A stretch of DNA of 64,000 nucleotides from Azonexaceae bacterium (GCA_013335535.1 JAAXVL010000003.1:124001-188000); one strand, 5' to 3'; positions 8,262-16,804 are shown, counted from the stretch's first letter. Translations and numbers: made by a program. Notes: generated from the letters alone by a model not told the origin.

Positions 8262-8416
8262 TGCCAGTCCAGTTTTTCACTAATCGCAACCAAAAAGGAG
8301 AGCTTGAGCTGATCACCGAATTCAGCTCAGGCCGCTCCTACGCGACGATCATCGGCAAGGAAACGCTGACCCTCAAATTCGAGAAGGGTCACCTTGTTGG
8401 GGTTCGTCGCGGCTAA
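8261..8416 (+). CDS. 51-residue protein, translationally coupled
   Basis: ATG 8261 shares its A with the preceding TAA (TAATG), a typical coupling signal. The product is 51 residues, basic, and strand-rich (LELITEFSSG, YATIIGKETLTLKF), like a small beta-barrel. Twelve bases after its stop is an intrinsic terminator. Gene status rests on the coupling and on the terminator placement. Confidence 0.5.
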   Translation: MPVQFFTNRNQKGELELITEFSSGRSYATIIGKETLTLKFEKGHLVGVRRG

Positions 8417-8427
8417 ACCAATCAAGT

Positions 8428-8448
8428 GGCACCCGTTGGGTGCCTTTT
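8428..8448 (+). terminator. Intrinsic terminator
   Basis: Stem GGCACCC / GGGTGCC with a GTT loop is followed by TTTT, placed just after the 51-residue gene and just before the ribosome site of the next gene. Confidence 0.75.
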
Positions 8449-8458
8449 GGAGAGCATC

Positions 8459-8920
8459 ATGAAGAAAATTATCGAAATAAACGTCGGGGGCATCCAGTTG
8501 CCTTCGTTCTACATCAGGAATCAGACGTCAGGCCTGTTCGAAAAGAATGGTGTTCCTGCCGCAAGCCTTCCTGACGGTATCACCCAAGAGCAGCTTGCAG
8601 AGGAATACGCAGAGAACCTTCACTGGCTCTCATTTCATGGTGCTGGATGTGACCTTGCTTACAGCAGCAATGGTAAATGGACAGTCATTGAGGCATTGCC
8701 CGGTGAAGGTCTTCAGATCCATGGTTCGATCGAAAAAGGAAAGTCGATCATTCCTGATATAGTAAAAAGGGCTGGTTTGATTGAAATCGCCAAGAGCGTA
8801 TATGCCAACCCGAACGATCCGCAGGTTGCTCAGTTGCTTTTATCGGATGTATGGCTCAACGCTTCGCCGGATGAAAAGATAGAGCTAGCGTCAGAAATGC
8901 TGATGGGAAATCCCAAGTAG
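8459..8920 (+). CDS. Unknown 153-aa protein
   Basis: The start is chosen at ATG 8459 because GGAGAG lies 4-9 bases before it, while the longer frame would read through the terminator hairpin at 8428. The sequence is hydrophilic and mixed alpha/beta. The end (DPQVAQLLLSDVWLNASPDE onwards) is helical. No motif, export signal or membrane segment is seen. It is a single-gene unit bounded by terminators at 8428 and 8954. Confidence 0.6.
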   Translation: MKKIIEINVGGIQLPSFYIRNQTSGLFEKNGVPAASLPDGITQEQLAEEYAENLHWLSFHGAGCDLAYSSNGKWTVIEALPGEGLQIHGSIEKGKSIIPDIVKRAGLIEIAKSVYANPNDPQVAQLLLSDVWLNASPDEKIELASEMLMGNPK

Positions 8921-8953
8921 GCAAACCAGTCATTAAGCTATGCCAGTAAAATA

Positions 8954-8979
8954 GCCCGGACCAACCATCCGGGCTTTTT
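8954..8979 (+). terminator. Intrinsic terminator
   Basis: Stem GCCCGGA / TCCGGGC with a 7-base loop is followed by TTTTT. It directly abuts the next reading frame. Confidence 0.85.
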
Positions 8980-8981
8980 CT

Positions 8982-9812
8982 TTGAGCACTGACCGCACCC
9001 CAACATCAGACGAAGTGCTGCGCCGCGTAGGCCGCAATCTGGTGATCTTTCAGCAGATCGAGCACTTCCTGAAGTTTCTACTGTCCAGCCACCAACACAG
9101 CGGTACAGCAGAAACACTTCAGGCAAACGCGAAGGCGCAAGCAGAATGCATCAGCACCAAGACGCTTGGTGTGCTGGTCGAAAAATACAAGACGGAAATC
9201 CTTCACGACGCGGGCGAGGAGATTCCAGAGGTCGAGCGGCCCGCAGGGTGGTTCTCCTTCTCGTACCGATTGTCTGTCGAAAAGGAGTTTCTGGACTCCC
9301 TGCATAACGACCTCAAAGTGATGACCGACGAGCGAAACGCGCTTGTGCATCACTTCCTGCCACGCTGGCAGCCGGGTTCAGATGAAGCGATGGCCCAAGC
9401 GCTTGCCTACCTGGATACCCAGCGCGAGAAGGTGCTCCCGATGTTCGAGCACCTGAAGCGAAACATCGAGGGAGTCGAGGAGAGCAGACGGTATCTCCAA
9501 GAGTTTATTAAAAGCCCCGAATACGAGAAGCAGTTCGAGTTGATGTGGATCCAGTCCAGCCCTCTTATCGAACTTCTAAACGAGGTAGCCCAAAAATTTT
9601 CCCGCAAAGATGGCTGGACCTATCTGGCCCATGCCGGGGATCTGGCTGCCAAGGAATTGCCGGACGAGGTAAAGGCGCTCAAGGAGCGCTACGGCTACAA
9701 GACACTGAAAAAGCTGCTGATTGGCTCCGAGATGTTTGACGTCTTGGATGAGCCGCTATCGGATGGGCGGTTCAGGACTTTGTATCGTGTTAAGCCAGGA
9801 GCTAGTGACTAA
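8982..9812 (+). CDS. LOTUS/OST-HTH domain protein, 276 aa
   Basis: The last ~50 residues (LPDEVKALKERYGYKTLKKL, then GSEMFDVLDE and FRTLYRVKPG) match the LOTUS/OST-HTH fold. That winged-helix family binds RNA (G-rich RNA has been reported) and is often tied to RNA-modifying or NYN-type nucleases. The N-terminal ~210 residues are helical (IFQQIEHFLKFLL, then ERNALVHHFLP) and resemble a HEPN-like bundle with an RNxxxxH motif (RNALVH). The start is uncertain: TTG 8982 gives the longest frame but lacks a ribosome site and follows the terminator directly. An RNA-targeting role is inference from the domains. Confidence 0.65.
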   Translation: MSTDRTPTSDEVLRRVGRNLVIFQQIEHFLKFLLSSHQHSGTAETLQANAKAQAECISTKTLGVLVEKYKTEILHDAGEEIPEVERPAGWFSFSYRLSVEKEFLDSLHNDLKVMTDERNALVHHFLPRWQPGSDEAMAQALAYLDTQREKVLPMFEHLKRNIEGVEESRRYLQEFIKSPEYEKQFELMWIQSSPLIELLNEVAQKFSRKDGWTYLAHAGDLAAKELPDEVKALKERYGYKTLKKLLIGSEMFDVLDEPLSDGRFRTLYRVKPGASD

Positions 9813-9864
9813 ATCGACAGGATGTCGCTATACATCCCATCACCAACACGATTTAGGAATTTCC

Positions 9865-10488
9865 ATGCTTCTCTTCCACGGCACCCGCAAGTCTTTCAGC
9901 AAGTTTGACCCTTCATTCTTTGGCACAGGAGAGGGCGGGGTTTGCGTTGGCTTTTACTTTACCGAAAGCCTCAAAGGAGCCTACAACCACGCTTCTTCAT
10001 ATGCGCCTGGCACTGAGAGTCCTTTGGTCTATGTCTGCCGAATGAACGGGCCATTTTTAATGTTGGACAAAGAGAAGCCGATTTCAGAACAGTCTCCAGA
10101 GGTCCAGCAGCACTGGGAAACACTTCCCCTAGCCAATTATTTGGCAAAGTCTCACAGAGACTGGTTTGGCAACCTATTCAAGACGTTGCCCTTTGGAAAT
10201 ATGCAACTTCCGCCTATGGAGTTGGAGACCTATACCTACAACTTCCTAAGACGAACAGGCTTTGATGTCATCTACGACGGTGACGGTCCATTCACTGACG
10301 CTTATCAGTTTGGTCCATCGGTCATCGTGTTGAACGAGTCCAAAATTGAAATTGTTGAGGTTCTGCCTGTTGAGCACCTTCACGATGAAACCGTTGGTGC
10401 GCCCAAGGAGTACGAGCTTGCTGATTTTCCGGCCAGCCTTGGTACAACTGGTTTGCAAAGCCATCTCAGAAGAGTGCAAACACGATGA
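9865..10488 (+). CDS. ADP-ribosyltransferase-fold protein (ART-PolyVal-like), 207 aa
   Basis: The start is ATG 9865 with TAGGAA before it. The N-terminus reads LLFHGTRKSFSKFDPSFFG, then GFYFTESLKGAYNHAS. This HGT-x-FxxF followed by G-x-YFT pattern is typical of ADP-ribosyltransferase-like domains found in polyvalent proteins of mobile elements. There the His of HGT and the aromatic residues of the second block line the NAD pocket. A later block (GFDVIYDGDGP, PSVIVLNESKIEIVEVL) ends the fold. The TGA overlaps the ATG of the DUF4238 gene. It could be a toxin or a host-modifying enzyme; NAD use has not been shown. Confidence 0.7.
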   Translation: MLLFHGTRKSFSKFDPSFFGTGEGGVCVGFYFTESLKGAYNHASSYAPGTESPLVYVCRMNGPFLMLDKEKPISEQSPEVQQHWETLPLANYLAKSHRDWFGNLFKTLPFGNMQLPPMELETYTYNFLRRTGFDVIYDGDGPFTDAYQFGPSVIVLNESKIEIVEVLPVEHLHDETVGAPKEYELADFPASLGTTGLQSHLRRVQTR

Positions 10489-11480
10489 TTAGCGCAGAAA
10501 TTAATATTCACCCAGAAGACGAGCCTAGACCACCATTGCTTACAGGGCCGAAGCGTCAGCACTATCTGCCTCGCTTCTATCTTGATGGCTTTGCAAAAGA
10601 TGGGCTGGTATCGATTTTTGACCGTGAGAAGGACGAGATTCGGCATCAACAGCCCAAGGACACCACGGTAATTGGGCATTTCTATACGATGGAAGATGAC
10701 CTTGGCCGCAAGCGCTATGAGGTCGAGGCGATGTTGTCGGATTACGAAGGAAAGGCAGGATCGGTGATCAAGAAATTGGCTGCCAAGCAGGATATTGACG
10801 CTGAGGAACGAACTGATTTCGCCATATTCATAGCGCTGGGTGCAATGAGGACACCAGACATGGTGGACTCGATCAAGCACATGAACTCAGACTTGATCAC
10901 CAACATTGCAAAACGGATGTACGCGGATGTTGCTGTAGTTGAAGCTCAACTCGCTGAGGATAAAGAACACGCAGGCTTGTCGGCGGAAGAATTGCGAGCA
11001 CAAGCCCAGTTGATGGTCGAGTTGGCTCAAAATAACGGATTGACTGTCGAAACCAACGAGAAGTGGGCTGTTGCGACAGCCATCAAGATGTCTCTCAACG
11101 TAGCCCCTGTTCTAGCCGGTCGAGACTGGCTGGTTGTTCATAGCGTTTCGGACAAAAAATCATTCATCACCACGGATGCGCCGGTTCTGCTGACCACCGT
11201 TGCTCCCCGAGAAAACAATTTTTGGGGAATAGGCTTTGGTAACAGTGATGCCATGGTGCTTTTCCCCCTAACCAGCTCCTGCATCCTCATCATGCATGGC
11301 GACTCAGGAGGCTTTAGACATCTTGAATGCGATAGCGACTATGTTCGGAGGGTAAATATCGGGCTTGCGGAACATTGCCAGAGATTTGTTATTGGCAGAG
11401 ATCAGAGGCTGGTGGCATCCCTTACAAACCATCTTAGTTTAGCCACCAAAAAGTGGCTTCCGAAATTTCGATCCAGCTAA
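10485..11480 (+). CDS. DUF4238 domain protein, 331 aa
   Basis: The N-terminal PKRQHYLPRFYLDGFAKDG is the hallmark of the DUF4238 family, and the FYLxxF and HYL elements sit at the usual place (residues ~23-38). The rest is helical, then strand-rich, including FITTDAPVLL, which resembles the conserved middle segment of that family. It is coupled to the preceding ADP-ribosyltransferase-like gene by ATGA, and its stop lies two bases from the stop of convergent parB. DUF4238 proteins have no settled function, though they occur often in accessory and defence-rich regions. A joint role with the ART protein is inference. Confidence 0.75.
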   Translation: MISAEINIHPEDEPRPPLLTGPKRQHYLPRFYLDGFAKDGLVSIFDREKDEIRHQQPKDTTVIGHFYTMEDDLGRKRYEVEAMLSDYEGKAGSVIKKLAAKQDIDAEERTDFAIFIALGAMRTPDMVDSIKHMNSDLITNIAKRMYADVAVVEAQLAEDKEHAGLSAEELRAQAQLMVELAQNNGLTVETNEKWAVATAIKMSLNVAPVLAGRDWLVVHSVSDKKSFITTDAPVLLTTVAPRENNFWGIGFGNSDAMVLFPLTSSCILIMHGDSGGFRHLECDSDYVRRVNIGLAEHCQRFVIGRDQRLVASLTNHLSLATKKWLPKFRSS

Positions 11481-11482
11481 GG

Positions 11483-12397
11483 TCAAGCGTTTTTCATCGC
11501 GATGAATTCGTCGATTAGGCGAACGAGGATGTCCTCTTCGTCTTCGTCGCTCAGGCCCAGTAGTTCAGCTACCAGTTTTACCTTGTTTGGATTGACCTTG
11601 CTTCGTGAGGAGGAGGGCGCAGCAGGCACGGCAGGAGCCTCTTCCCAAGGTGGTGTCGTGACAGTGGCCGCAGCAGTTTCAACAGGAACGGGAATTGGGG
11701 CTGCGATAACAGCAGGCTCAGCAGCAGAAGGCTCTTCCTTCTTTTTGCCTCGCCCCGTTTCTTCAGAGAGCGCGTTGTCGACGACCTTCTTCGACACCTT
11801 TTCTCCCTCCGGCAATTGCTCGATCTGTTCGATAAGCGTTTCAGCCTTGGCCTCATTCTTCTTGGCCAGCTTCTCGATCTGAATAGCTGCGCTGGTGCTT
11901 GAGATCTTCCCAGAGTCCAGCAACGCGGTGACCTTCTCGGACAGATTTGCAGCAGCGGTTGCCTGGCTCAACCAGGTAGGAGCACGTCCAAAATGTTGAG
12001 CAGCTTCTTCAGGCGTTGTGAAACGATCGGCGATGGCCTGGATAGCATTGGCCATGTCACGTGGCTCTAGGGCTGAGCGAACGCCAAGGCCGATGTTCTC
12101 AAATACCTGTATCTCAAGTGTGTCGTCCGGTGAACAGGCGCGGATCACAACAGGAACTGTCTTCTCGCCAGCCTGGATGGCAGCTTGGCGACGGCGCTCA
12201 CCTACAACAACAGTGTAGCGACCAGGCTGATCGGCAGGACGAACGACGAGGGGATGGATGATGCCGACCTTCTGGATTGAATTCACCAGCCCCTTAATCG
12301 TGTCTTCATTGATGTTCTGGCGAGCATGCTTTGGATCACGATCAAGCAGCATCACATCGATGGTCTGAAATTGTGCTGAGCTGTCTTTGAAGGTCAT
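11483..12397 (-). CDS. parB: ParB/KorB-type partition and CTPase-fold protein
   Basis: Residues ~14-120 carry the ParB N-terminal domain: box with GIIHPLVVRP, then the nucleotide-binding GERRRQAAIQAG, then ENIGLGVRSALEPRDMANA. A helix-turn-helix follows (EEAAQHFGRAPTWLSQATAA), then a helical dimerisation segment, a Pro/Ala-rich linker (~230-265) and a small C-terminal helical domain. ParB proteins bind parS-like DNA sites, slide as CTP-dependent clamps, and work with ParA to segregate plasmids. No parA is visible in this window, so it may lie to the left, or this may be a KorB-like regulator. Candidate palindromic sites exist at 21362, 21841 and 22201. Confidence 0.85.
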   Translation of the reverse strand: MTFKDSSAQFQTIDVMLLDRDPKHARQNINEDTIKGLVNSIQKVGIIHPLVVRPADQPGRYTVVVGERRRQAAIQAGEKTVPVVIRACSPDDTLEIQVFENIGLGVRSALEPRDMANAIQAIADRFTTPEEAAQHFGRAPTWLSQATAAANLSEKVTALLDSGKISSTSAAIQIEKLAKKNEAKAETLIEQIEQLPEGEKVSKKVVDNALSEETGRGKKKEEPSAAEPAVIAAPIPVPVETAAATVTTPPWEEAPAVPAAPSSSRSKVNPNKVKLVAELLGLSDEDEEDILVRLIDEFIAMKNA

Positions 12398-12455
12398 GAT
12401 CTATCCGCTGGCAAATGCAAAAGGGGCAGCATGGTGCCCCGTTTTCAAAGCTTTA

Positions 12456-12647
12456 TCAATCCAGGTCGTGATGCTTGCAAAGACACTGTGTGTGTTTGCA
12501 ATTCGTGCATTCGAACGGATTGTCCGATCCGACCTCGGTAACTAGATCTTGCATGTCGTCACCGATTCCCGAGATGTCGTGCTCGATATCAAACACGACG
12601 ACTTGGCAGCCCTCGACAGGGCATTTGCGATAGTTGGAAAAGTTCAT
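12456..12647 (-). CDS. Small zinc-ribbon protein, 63 aa
   Basis: AAAGGAG sits ideally before ATG 12647, which is why the longer upstream frame is rejected. The product has Cys pairs RKCPVEGCQ near residue 8 and FECTNCKHTQCLCKHH near the C-terminus, consistent with one or two bound zinc ions. The middle is acidic. It lies upstream of and co-directional with parB (58 bp gap), so the two may share the promoter near 12700. No family name is justified. Confidence 0.65.
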   Translation of the reverse strand: MNFSNYRKCPVEGCQVVVFDIEHDISGIGDDMQDLVTEVGSDNPFECTNCKHTQCLCKHHDLD

Positions 12648-13068
12648 GGTTTGCTCCTTTGAGCAGAGTTGATTGAGCCACCAGCATCGCGTCACGACCG
12701 GTTCAAGTGTCAAAAACTGAGTTTTGTTGCGCCTTGGCAACACCATTTCGCCTGAACTGAAAATATTTTTCAGTCCGTCTAACCTCTGTTTTTGGCCTCA
12801 AATCTTCGTCCTGCTCGGACAAACCCCCAATCCTTTTTCCGTCATGGAATAAATGGCAATTTCTGCCTAAATTTTGTGCAAATCACGGCCAATTTGTAGC
12901 GATTTTGATTTCCATGTTGGAACAAGATCGTGATGGCAGGATTTGGCCTATCTTTGTCCATGAAAGACAAAGAACACAACAAAATCAACGACTTGCAATA
13001 TTTTCAGATGGTTGATAACTTAAAAAACGTCATCTCAAGACCACTCAATCAATCATCTGGAGAATTCA
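12648..13068. promoter_or_regulatory. Divergent regulatory gap with palindrome at 12756-12774
   Basis: About 420 bp without a gene separates the leftward zinc-ribbon/parB unit from the rightward 13069 gene. It holds a palindrome with 8-bp arms, ACTGAAAA-TAT-TTTTCAGT (12756-12774), and a related inverted repeat CAAAA-N6-TTTTG near 12713. Both are placed as operators for the leftward promoter would be. Nearer 13069 the DNA is AT-rich, and an AATTTTG-rich stretch may carry the rightward promoter. No iteron array is seen here. Confidence 0.45.
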
Positions 13069-13863
13069 ATGTACGACCACCTGAAAGTCGGTAACGAAGT
13101 CGGAATCACAATCGCGAAATGCATCAACCACGCGTTTGATGGCGACATAGAGGACGCCGCTGAAGAACTTGCCAATGCGGTTACCGAGCTTGCGAAAATC
13201 AAGAGCGAAGCGTCCCGGCAAAGAGCCACCCAGTACGCAATAGAGGTGGCCAGAGCCTGGCTCGATCTTGATGATGGTCTCTATCCAGTTATCGAAGGCA
13301 CTCGCGCCTGCGAGCCGTTCTGGAGGCCTCGCGTTCCGAAAGTCGTGACGCTAGACGAGCAGGTGTCCCTATACTCGGCTGGTGTTGTCCTGGCCAAGGC
13401 GCTTTCGTACGCATGCAATGGCAAACCGCTGGAGGCTAAGGCCACATTCCCGCTGGCCGTTGCGCAGTTAAACCAGCTTCCGACTACTGGCGATCGCTTC
13501 GATGCGTGTGACTACGCTCTCCAGATTGCCGATCGAGGTTGGGAGGCTGTTGCTGTGCAAGCTTGGCAAGACCTGATCGATGCAACTGAGCACGCAAACG
13601 AGACCTACGCCGACCTAGCTTTCAGCCACATGATTGTTGCTGTCGAAGATCTGGCGGCTATTGCTGATCCACAAGATCGTGCGATGGCCGTCGAGTTTGC
13701 TCGGCAACGAGTGAGTGCCGTGATGGGGGAGAAGTATCAGGAAGCATCACTGTTCTTCGTCCAGATTGTCGGCCAGCAAGAAGGGTGGAGTGCCACCCAA
13801 AAAGGCGTCTTCAGTGCTCTCGTTCAGCCAAGAGAAGTGACCCCGGCGCGTTTGCCTGGGTAA
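13069..13863 (+). CDS. Unknown helical protein, 264 aa
   Basis: TGGAGAA precedes ATG 13069. The sequence is almost entirely Ala/Glu-rich helix, arranged in two similar halves (residues ~10-70 and ~100-170), each with a pattern like ITIAKCINHAFDGDIEDAAE or VVLAKALSYACNGKPLEAKA. This suggests an internal duplication of a four-helix or TPR-like unit. There is no export signal. It is followed after 18 bp by an exported protein gene. Function unknown; a scaffold or adaptor is plausible. Confidence 0.6.
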   Translation: MYDHLKVGNEVGITIAKCINHAFDGDIEDAAEELANAVTELAKIKSEASRQRATQYAIEVARAWLDLDDGLYPVIEGTRACEPFWRPRVPKVVTLDEQVSLYSAGVVLAKALSYACNGKPLEAKATFPLAVAQLNQLPTTGDRFDACDYALQIADRGWEAVAVQAWQDLIDATEHANETYADLAFSHMIVAVEDLAAIADPQDRAMAVEFARQRVSAVMGEKYQEASLFFVQIVGQQEGWSATQKGVFSALVQPREVTPARLPG

Positions 13864-13881
13864 CCTTCCTTGGAGAAATAC

Positions 13882-14298
13882 ATGAGCAAATCAAAATTCG
13901 CCGCAGCCCTGTTTGCCGCGTGCCTTTCCACCGCAGCATTCGCAGATCCTGGATATCAGCTTAGCTGGACCGACTCGAAGGCAGTCTCTGGCGCTTCAAT
14001 CAGCAAACTCAAGATCCAGAACTTGACCAATCAGAAGGCCTGCGCCTTCGCCAGAGTGCTTCCGGCAGACGTTAGCAGTAGCGAGATGATCATGGAGCAC
14101 GGCTGGAAAATCGTTGTAGAGAGCCTTGATGCTCCTGTCGAGGCGCAAGGTGAGGTTGTGTTTGACCTTGCCAAAATGAACCTCGTGATCGGCGACTCCT
14201 ACGTTGTCGGTTATGGCGCTCAGCCATGCCCAGTTGAGCATTCAGGCAACCTGAAGGATGGGGCAGTCGTGGCAATCAAGCACTTCCGCGTCAATTGA
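13882..14298 (+). CDS. Exported 138-aa protein of unknown function
   Basis: The start is ATG 13882 with TTGGAGAA before it; a TTG four codons upstream is rejected. A Sec signal (residues 1-21, ending TAAFA) leads a beta-rich mature domain with two cysteines (KACAFARVL and AQPCPVEH), a likely disulfide. The size and strand pattern fit a small immunoglobulin-like periplasmic domain. A GNRA-loop hairpin follows at 14317. No family is identified. Confidence 0.65.
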   Translation: MSKSKFAAALFAACLSTAAFADPGYQLSWTDSKAVSGASISKLKIQNLTNQKACAFARVLPADVSSSEMIMEHGWKIVVESLDAPVEAQGEVVFDLAKMNLVIGDSYVVGYGAQPCPVEHSGNLKDGAVVAIKHFRVN

Positions 14299-14316
14299 TG
14301 CTGCACACCAAAAACA

Positions 14317-14340
14317 ACCGAGGCGGGCAACCGCTTCGGT
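14317..14340 (+). terminator. Hairpin with GNRA loop, probable weak terminator
   Basis: Stem ACCGA / TCGGT continues into GCGG / CCGC, closed by a GCAA tetraloop. Only CTTATG follows rather than a T-run, so termination may be partial, or the hairpin may protect mRNA ends upstream of the helicase gene. Confidence 0.5.
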
Positions 14341-14404
14341 CTTATGTGCACTCGTTCCGCCAAGAAGAGCATTGGGGCGTGTATCGCCCAGCTTTTCATT
14401 GGGT

Positions 14405-15802
14405 ATGAACATGGACGAACTGAATGCTTTCCAAGCGTTAATAGCAACAGAGCAGTCTCTTCTTGGCGGAGCAATGCTGGATGCCGACTTGTACGACAAA
14501 CTCGCCAGCAAGCTCTTTCCGCGTGATTTTTTTATTGAAGCGCACCGCAAAATCTTTGTTGGCATCAAGGATGAGCTTGAGGATCGCGGATCAATCGCAC
14601 CGCTGCTGCTTGCGCGTCGTCTCGAACAAAACGGCGTCAAGGAAGCTATTTCACTTGTCTCATCGATTGAAGAGAAGGCTTGTGATCAAAGCAACTTCAC
14701 CTGCTACCTTGAAATCGTCCTGGATGCGGCAAAAGAGCGAAACATCCATGGGCTTGGTCAGAAGGTAAAAGACGACACAGACAACGCAACGATCTGGGCC
14801 GAAAAGATCAAAGCAGAAAAAGAGCGCTCCGTTGATGACAGCGATGAATTTGATGCAAGAGCTGTATTGACCCGATGGGTTGAGCGTCAGCAAGTTTTGA
14901 TCAACAACAAGGGCGAGCTGATCGGGTTAGCCACTCCGATCAAAGAACTCAATAAGCTGACGCTCGGCCTGCAAAAGACGGACATGATTGTTGTGGCCGC
15001 TCGCCCGAGTATGGGCAAGACCGGGTTTGCCATAAATCTGGCCGTGCATTGCGCTGTTGAGTCGAATCTGCCTGCAATCGTTTTTTCACTTGAAATGAGC
15101 GAGATGCCGGTCATGGACCGCGTGATGGCGATGCTTTCACACGTGCCAGTCAACACTCTCAAAACGCCACAATTGATGAATGACGACGAGTGGAACAAGC
15201 AGTCTGCTGCAATGGGCAAACTTGCAAACGCCCCGTTCTACCTTCTCGATAGCCCGCGATTCGCTAATGCTGATCTCATGCGTAAGCGTGCAAAAGATAT
15301 CAAGCGCAAGCACGGAGGACAACTTGGACTGATCGTCATTGACTACTTGCAACTGATGAACGACGGGCAACATCACCAGAGTCGCGAGCGTGAAGTCGCC
15401 GAACTGAGCAAGGCGGTCAAGCGCATGGCAAAGGATCTGGATGTGCCTGTCGTCGTCCTCTCCCAACTCTCCCGGAATGTCGAGGGCCGTACGGATAAGC
15501 GGCCCCTGATGTCTGATCTACGCGAGTCCGGAGGCATCGAGCAAGACGCTGACGTGATCCTGATGCTTTATCGCGATGACTACTACGACAAGGAAAGCGC
15601 ATCGAAGGGTGTAACCGAAATCATTATCGGCAAGCAACGAAACGGGCCAACCGACACGGTGATGGCAGCTTTTATGCCTGACTTCCAGTTGTTCGGGAAT
15701 CTTGGGTTCGACGATCGGGATAGGGAAACACCCCATTCGCGTTCTGCTTTCGTACCAAAAGCAGTGTCACTTTCCGGCAAAAAAGTTTGGAGCGCAAAAT
15801 GA
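14405..15802 (+). CDS. DnaB-family replicative helicase
   Basis: A 465-residue protein with the DnaB N-terminal domain (EQSLLGGAMLDADLYDKLAS, residues ~15-110) and the RecA-like helicase domain (from ~175). It has Walker A ARPSMGKTGFAI, the SLEMSE block, Walker B LGLIVIDYLQLM, QLSRNVEGR, and the arginine-finger region DLRESGGIEQDADVILMLYR. It unwinds DNA ahead of the replisome. The start is ATG 14405 or 14411; longer frames would run into the upstream gene. The TGA overlaps the initiator gene's ATG, and the iterons lie just downstream, so this is the element's own replication module. Motifs are intact and activity is expected. Confidence 0.92.
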   Translation: MNMDELNAFQALIATEQSLLGGAMLDADLYDKLASKLFPRDFFIEAHRKIFVGIKDELEDRGSIAPLLLARRLEQNGVKEAISLVSSIEEKACDQSNFTCYLEIVLDAAKERNIHGLGQKVKDDTDNATIWAEKIKAEKERSVDDSDEFDARAVLTRWVERQQVLINNKGELIGLATPIKELNKLTLGLQKTDMIVVAARPSMGKTGFAINLAVHCAVESNLPAIVFSLEMSEMPVMDRVMAMLSHVPVNTLKTPQLMNDDEWNKQSAAMGKLANAPFYLLDSPRFANADLMRKRAKDIKRKHGGQLGLIVIDYLQLMNDGQHHQSREREVAELSKAVKRMAKDLDVPVVVLSQLSRNVEGRTDKRPLMSDLRESGGIEQDADVILMLYRDDYYDKESASKGVTEIIIGKQRNGPTDTVMAAFMPDFQLFGNLGFDDRDRETPHSRSAFVPKAVSLSGKKVWSAK

Positions 15803-16725
15803 TCAACGATCTGATTCATCAAGAAGATGTTCTTGCTGTTAATAGATTTCCTGTATCCACAGCCGCAACATTCAGATCGCCAGTCTTTCTTCCTTGGATC
15901 AAGGCAACCGACATCATGATTCGAGATTACGAAACCCAGTATCGCCCGTGGCGCAAGGTTGATGTAATCGATAGGAAGGGAAATCAGATTGAGTCGATCG
16001 AGATCGACAAACCTCTGTGGCGTCGGCACAAGAACTTCTTGAACGCTCTCTTCTCAAACATCGTCCCGATTCCGCTTGAAAATGGTGGGTGCCTGTTTGT
16101 CTATTCAGCAAACTGGATGGCTACAAAGCTTGGTTATGAGCAACCAAACAAGCGACTCCAGGACGTTGATCAGATCGCATCGCAGATCAAGAGAACAACA
16201 ATCAATTACAGACTGAAAAATCGGCCAGGCGTAAGCGAAGTCAATATTTTCGACAAGACAACCCGCATCACAGGTGATGATGTCGAAAAATATGGTCTGC
16301 CTGCGGAAGCATCGGGAATGCGAAGCGTGATTGTCTCTCCTGATTGGATTGAGCTAATTAAAAGCGATCAGCAGGTTGTCATGATGCCGGAGACAGCTCA
16401 AACCATCGCTCAGATTCCGGATGGCGCTTGGCAGTCAATCGTTGAAATCGCCCTTAGCCATAAGGATTTTTTCAATCAAAGGCTCGAAACATCGAAAGAT
16501 GGGGAAACCATCGGAGCGATAGAGTTGATCGGCTTCAAAAAAGCGTTGATGTCCAAGAGCGCTTACTCGAAACAACGGAAAAACCTTATCACTCAGTCGG
16601 AATCGTCAGACATGGCGGCAAGATTGACTGGTGTTGTGATCGAAGAAGGCGCTGATGGATTTGTGGTTCGCCGGATCGATCAACACAACAAGGTTGGCCA
16701 CATCTACATTTCTGATTGGACATGA
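15799..16725 (+). CDS. Putative replication initiator (Rep)
   Basis: A 308-residue basic protein coupled to the helicase by ATGA and followed within 80 bp by an iteron array. That position is the main evidence for an initiator role. Residues ~100-215 have two winged-helix-like blocks (YSANWMATKLGYEQPNKRLQ and FINQRLETSKDG-type spacing), and basic patches (IKRTTINYRLKNRP) could touch DNA. No clear match to a named Rep family was recognised; TrfA- or RepA-like arrangements are the nearest parallels. An intrinsic terminator closes the helicase-rep operon at 16757. A DnaA-box-like TGTATCCACA lies inside the gene near 15852. Confidence 0.6.
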   Translation: MINDLIHQEDVLAVNRFPVSTAATFRSPVFLPWIKATDIMIRDYETQYRPWRKVDVIDRKGNQIESIEIDKPLWRRHKNFLNALFSNIVPIPLENGGCLFVYSANWMATKLGYEQPNKRLQDVDQIASQIKRTTINYRLKNRPGVSEVNIFDKTTRITGDDVEKYGLPAEASGMRSVIVSPDWIELIKSDQQVVMMPETAQTIAQIPDGAWQSIVEIALSHKDFFNQRLETSKDGETIGAIELIGFKKALMSKSAYSKQRKNLITQSESSDMAARLTGVVIEEGADGFVVRRIDQHNKVGHIYISDWT

Positions 16726-16756
16726 TGGAGAACGATTTAGTCCTCGTCTGATCAAT

Positions 16757-16779
16757 CGGCCCTTCGGGGCCGTTTTTTT
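16757..16779 (+). terminator. Intrinsic terminator with UUCG loop
   Basis: Stem CGGCCC / GGGCCG with a TTCG tetraloop is followed by seven Ts. It ends the helicase-initiator operon just before the iterons. Confidence 0.92.
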
Positions 16780-16804
16780 CTGGTCGGCTGCACATCAAGA
16801 AGAG

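Noticed and set aside
12961-13068. Possible second origin in the AT-rich gap upstream of 13069
   Set aside because: No repeat array or DnaA-box cluster was found. The gap reads as a divergent promoter region.
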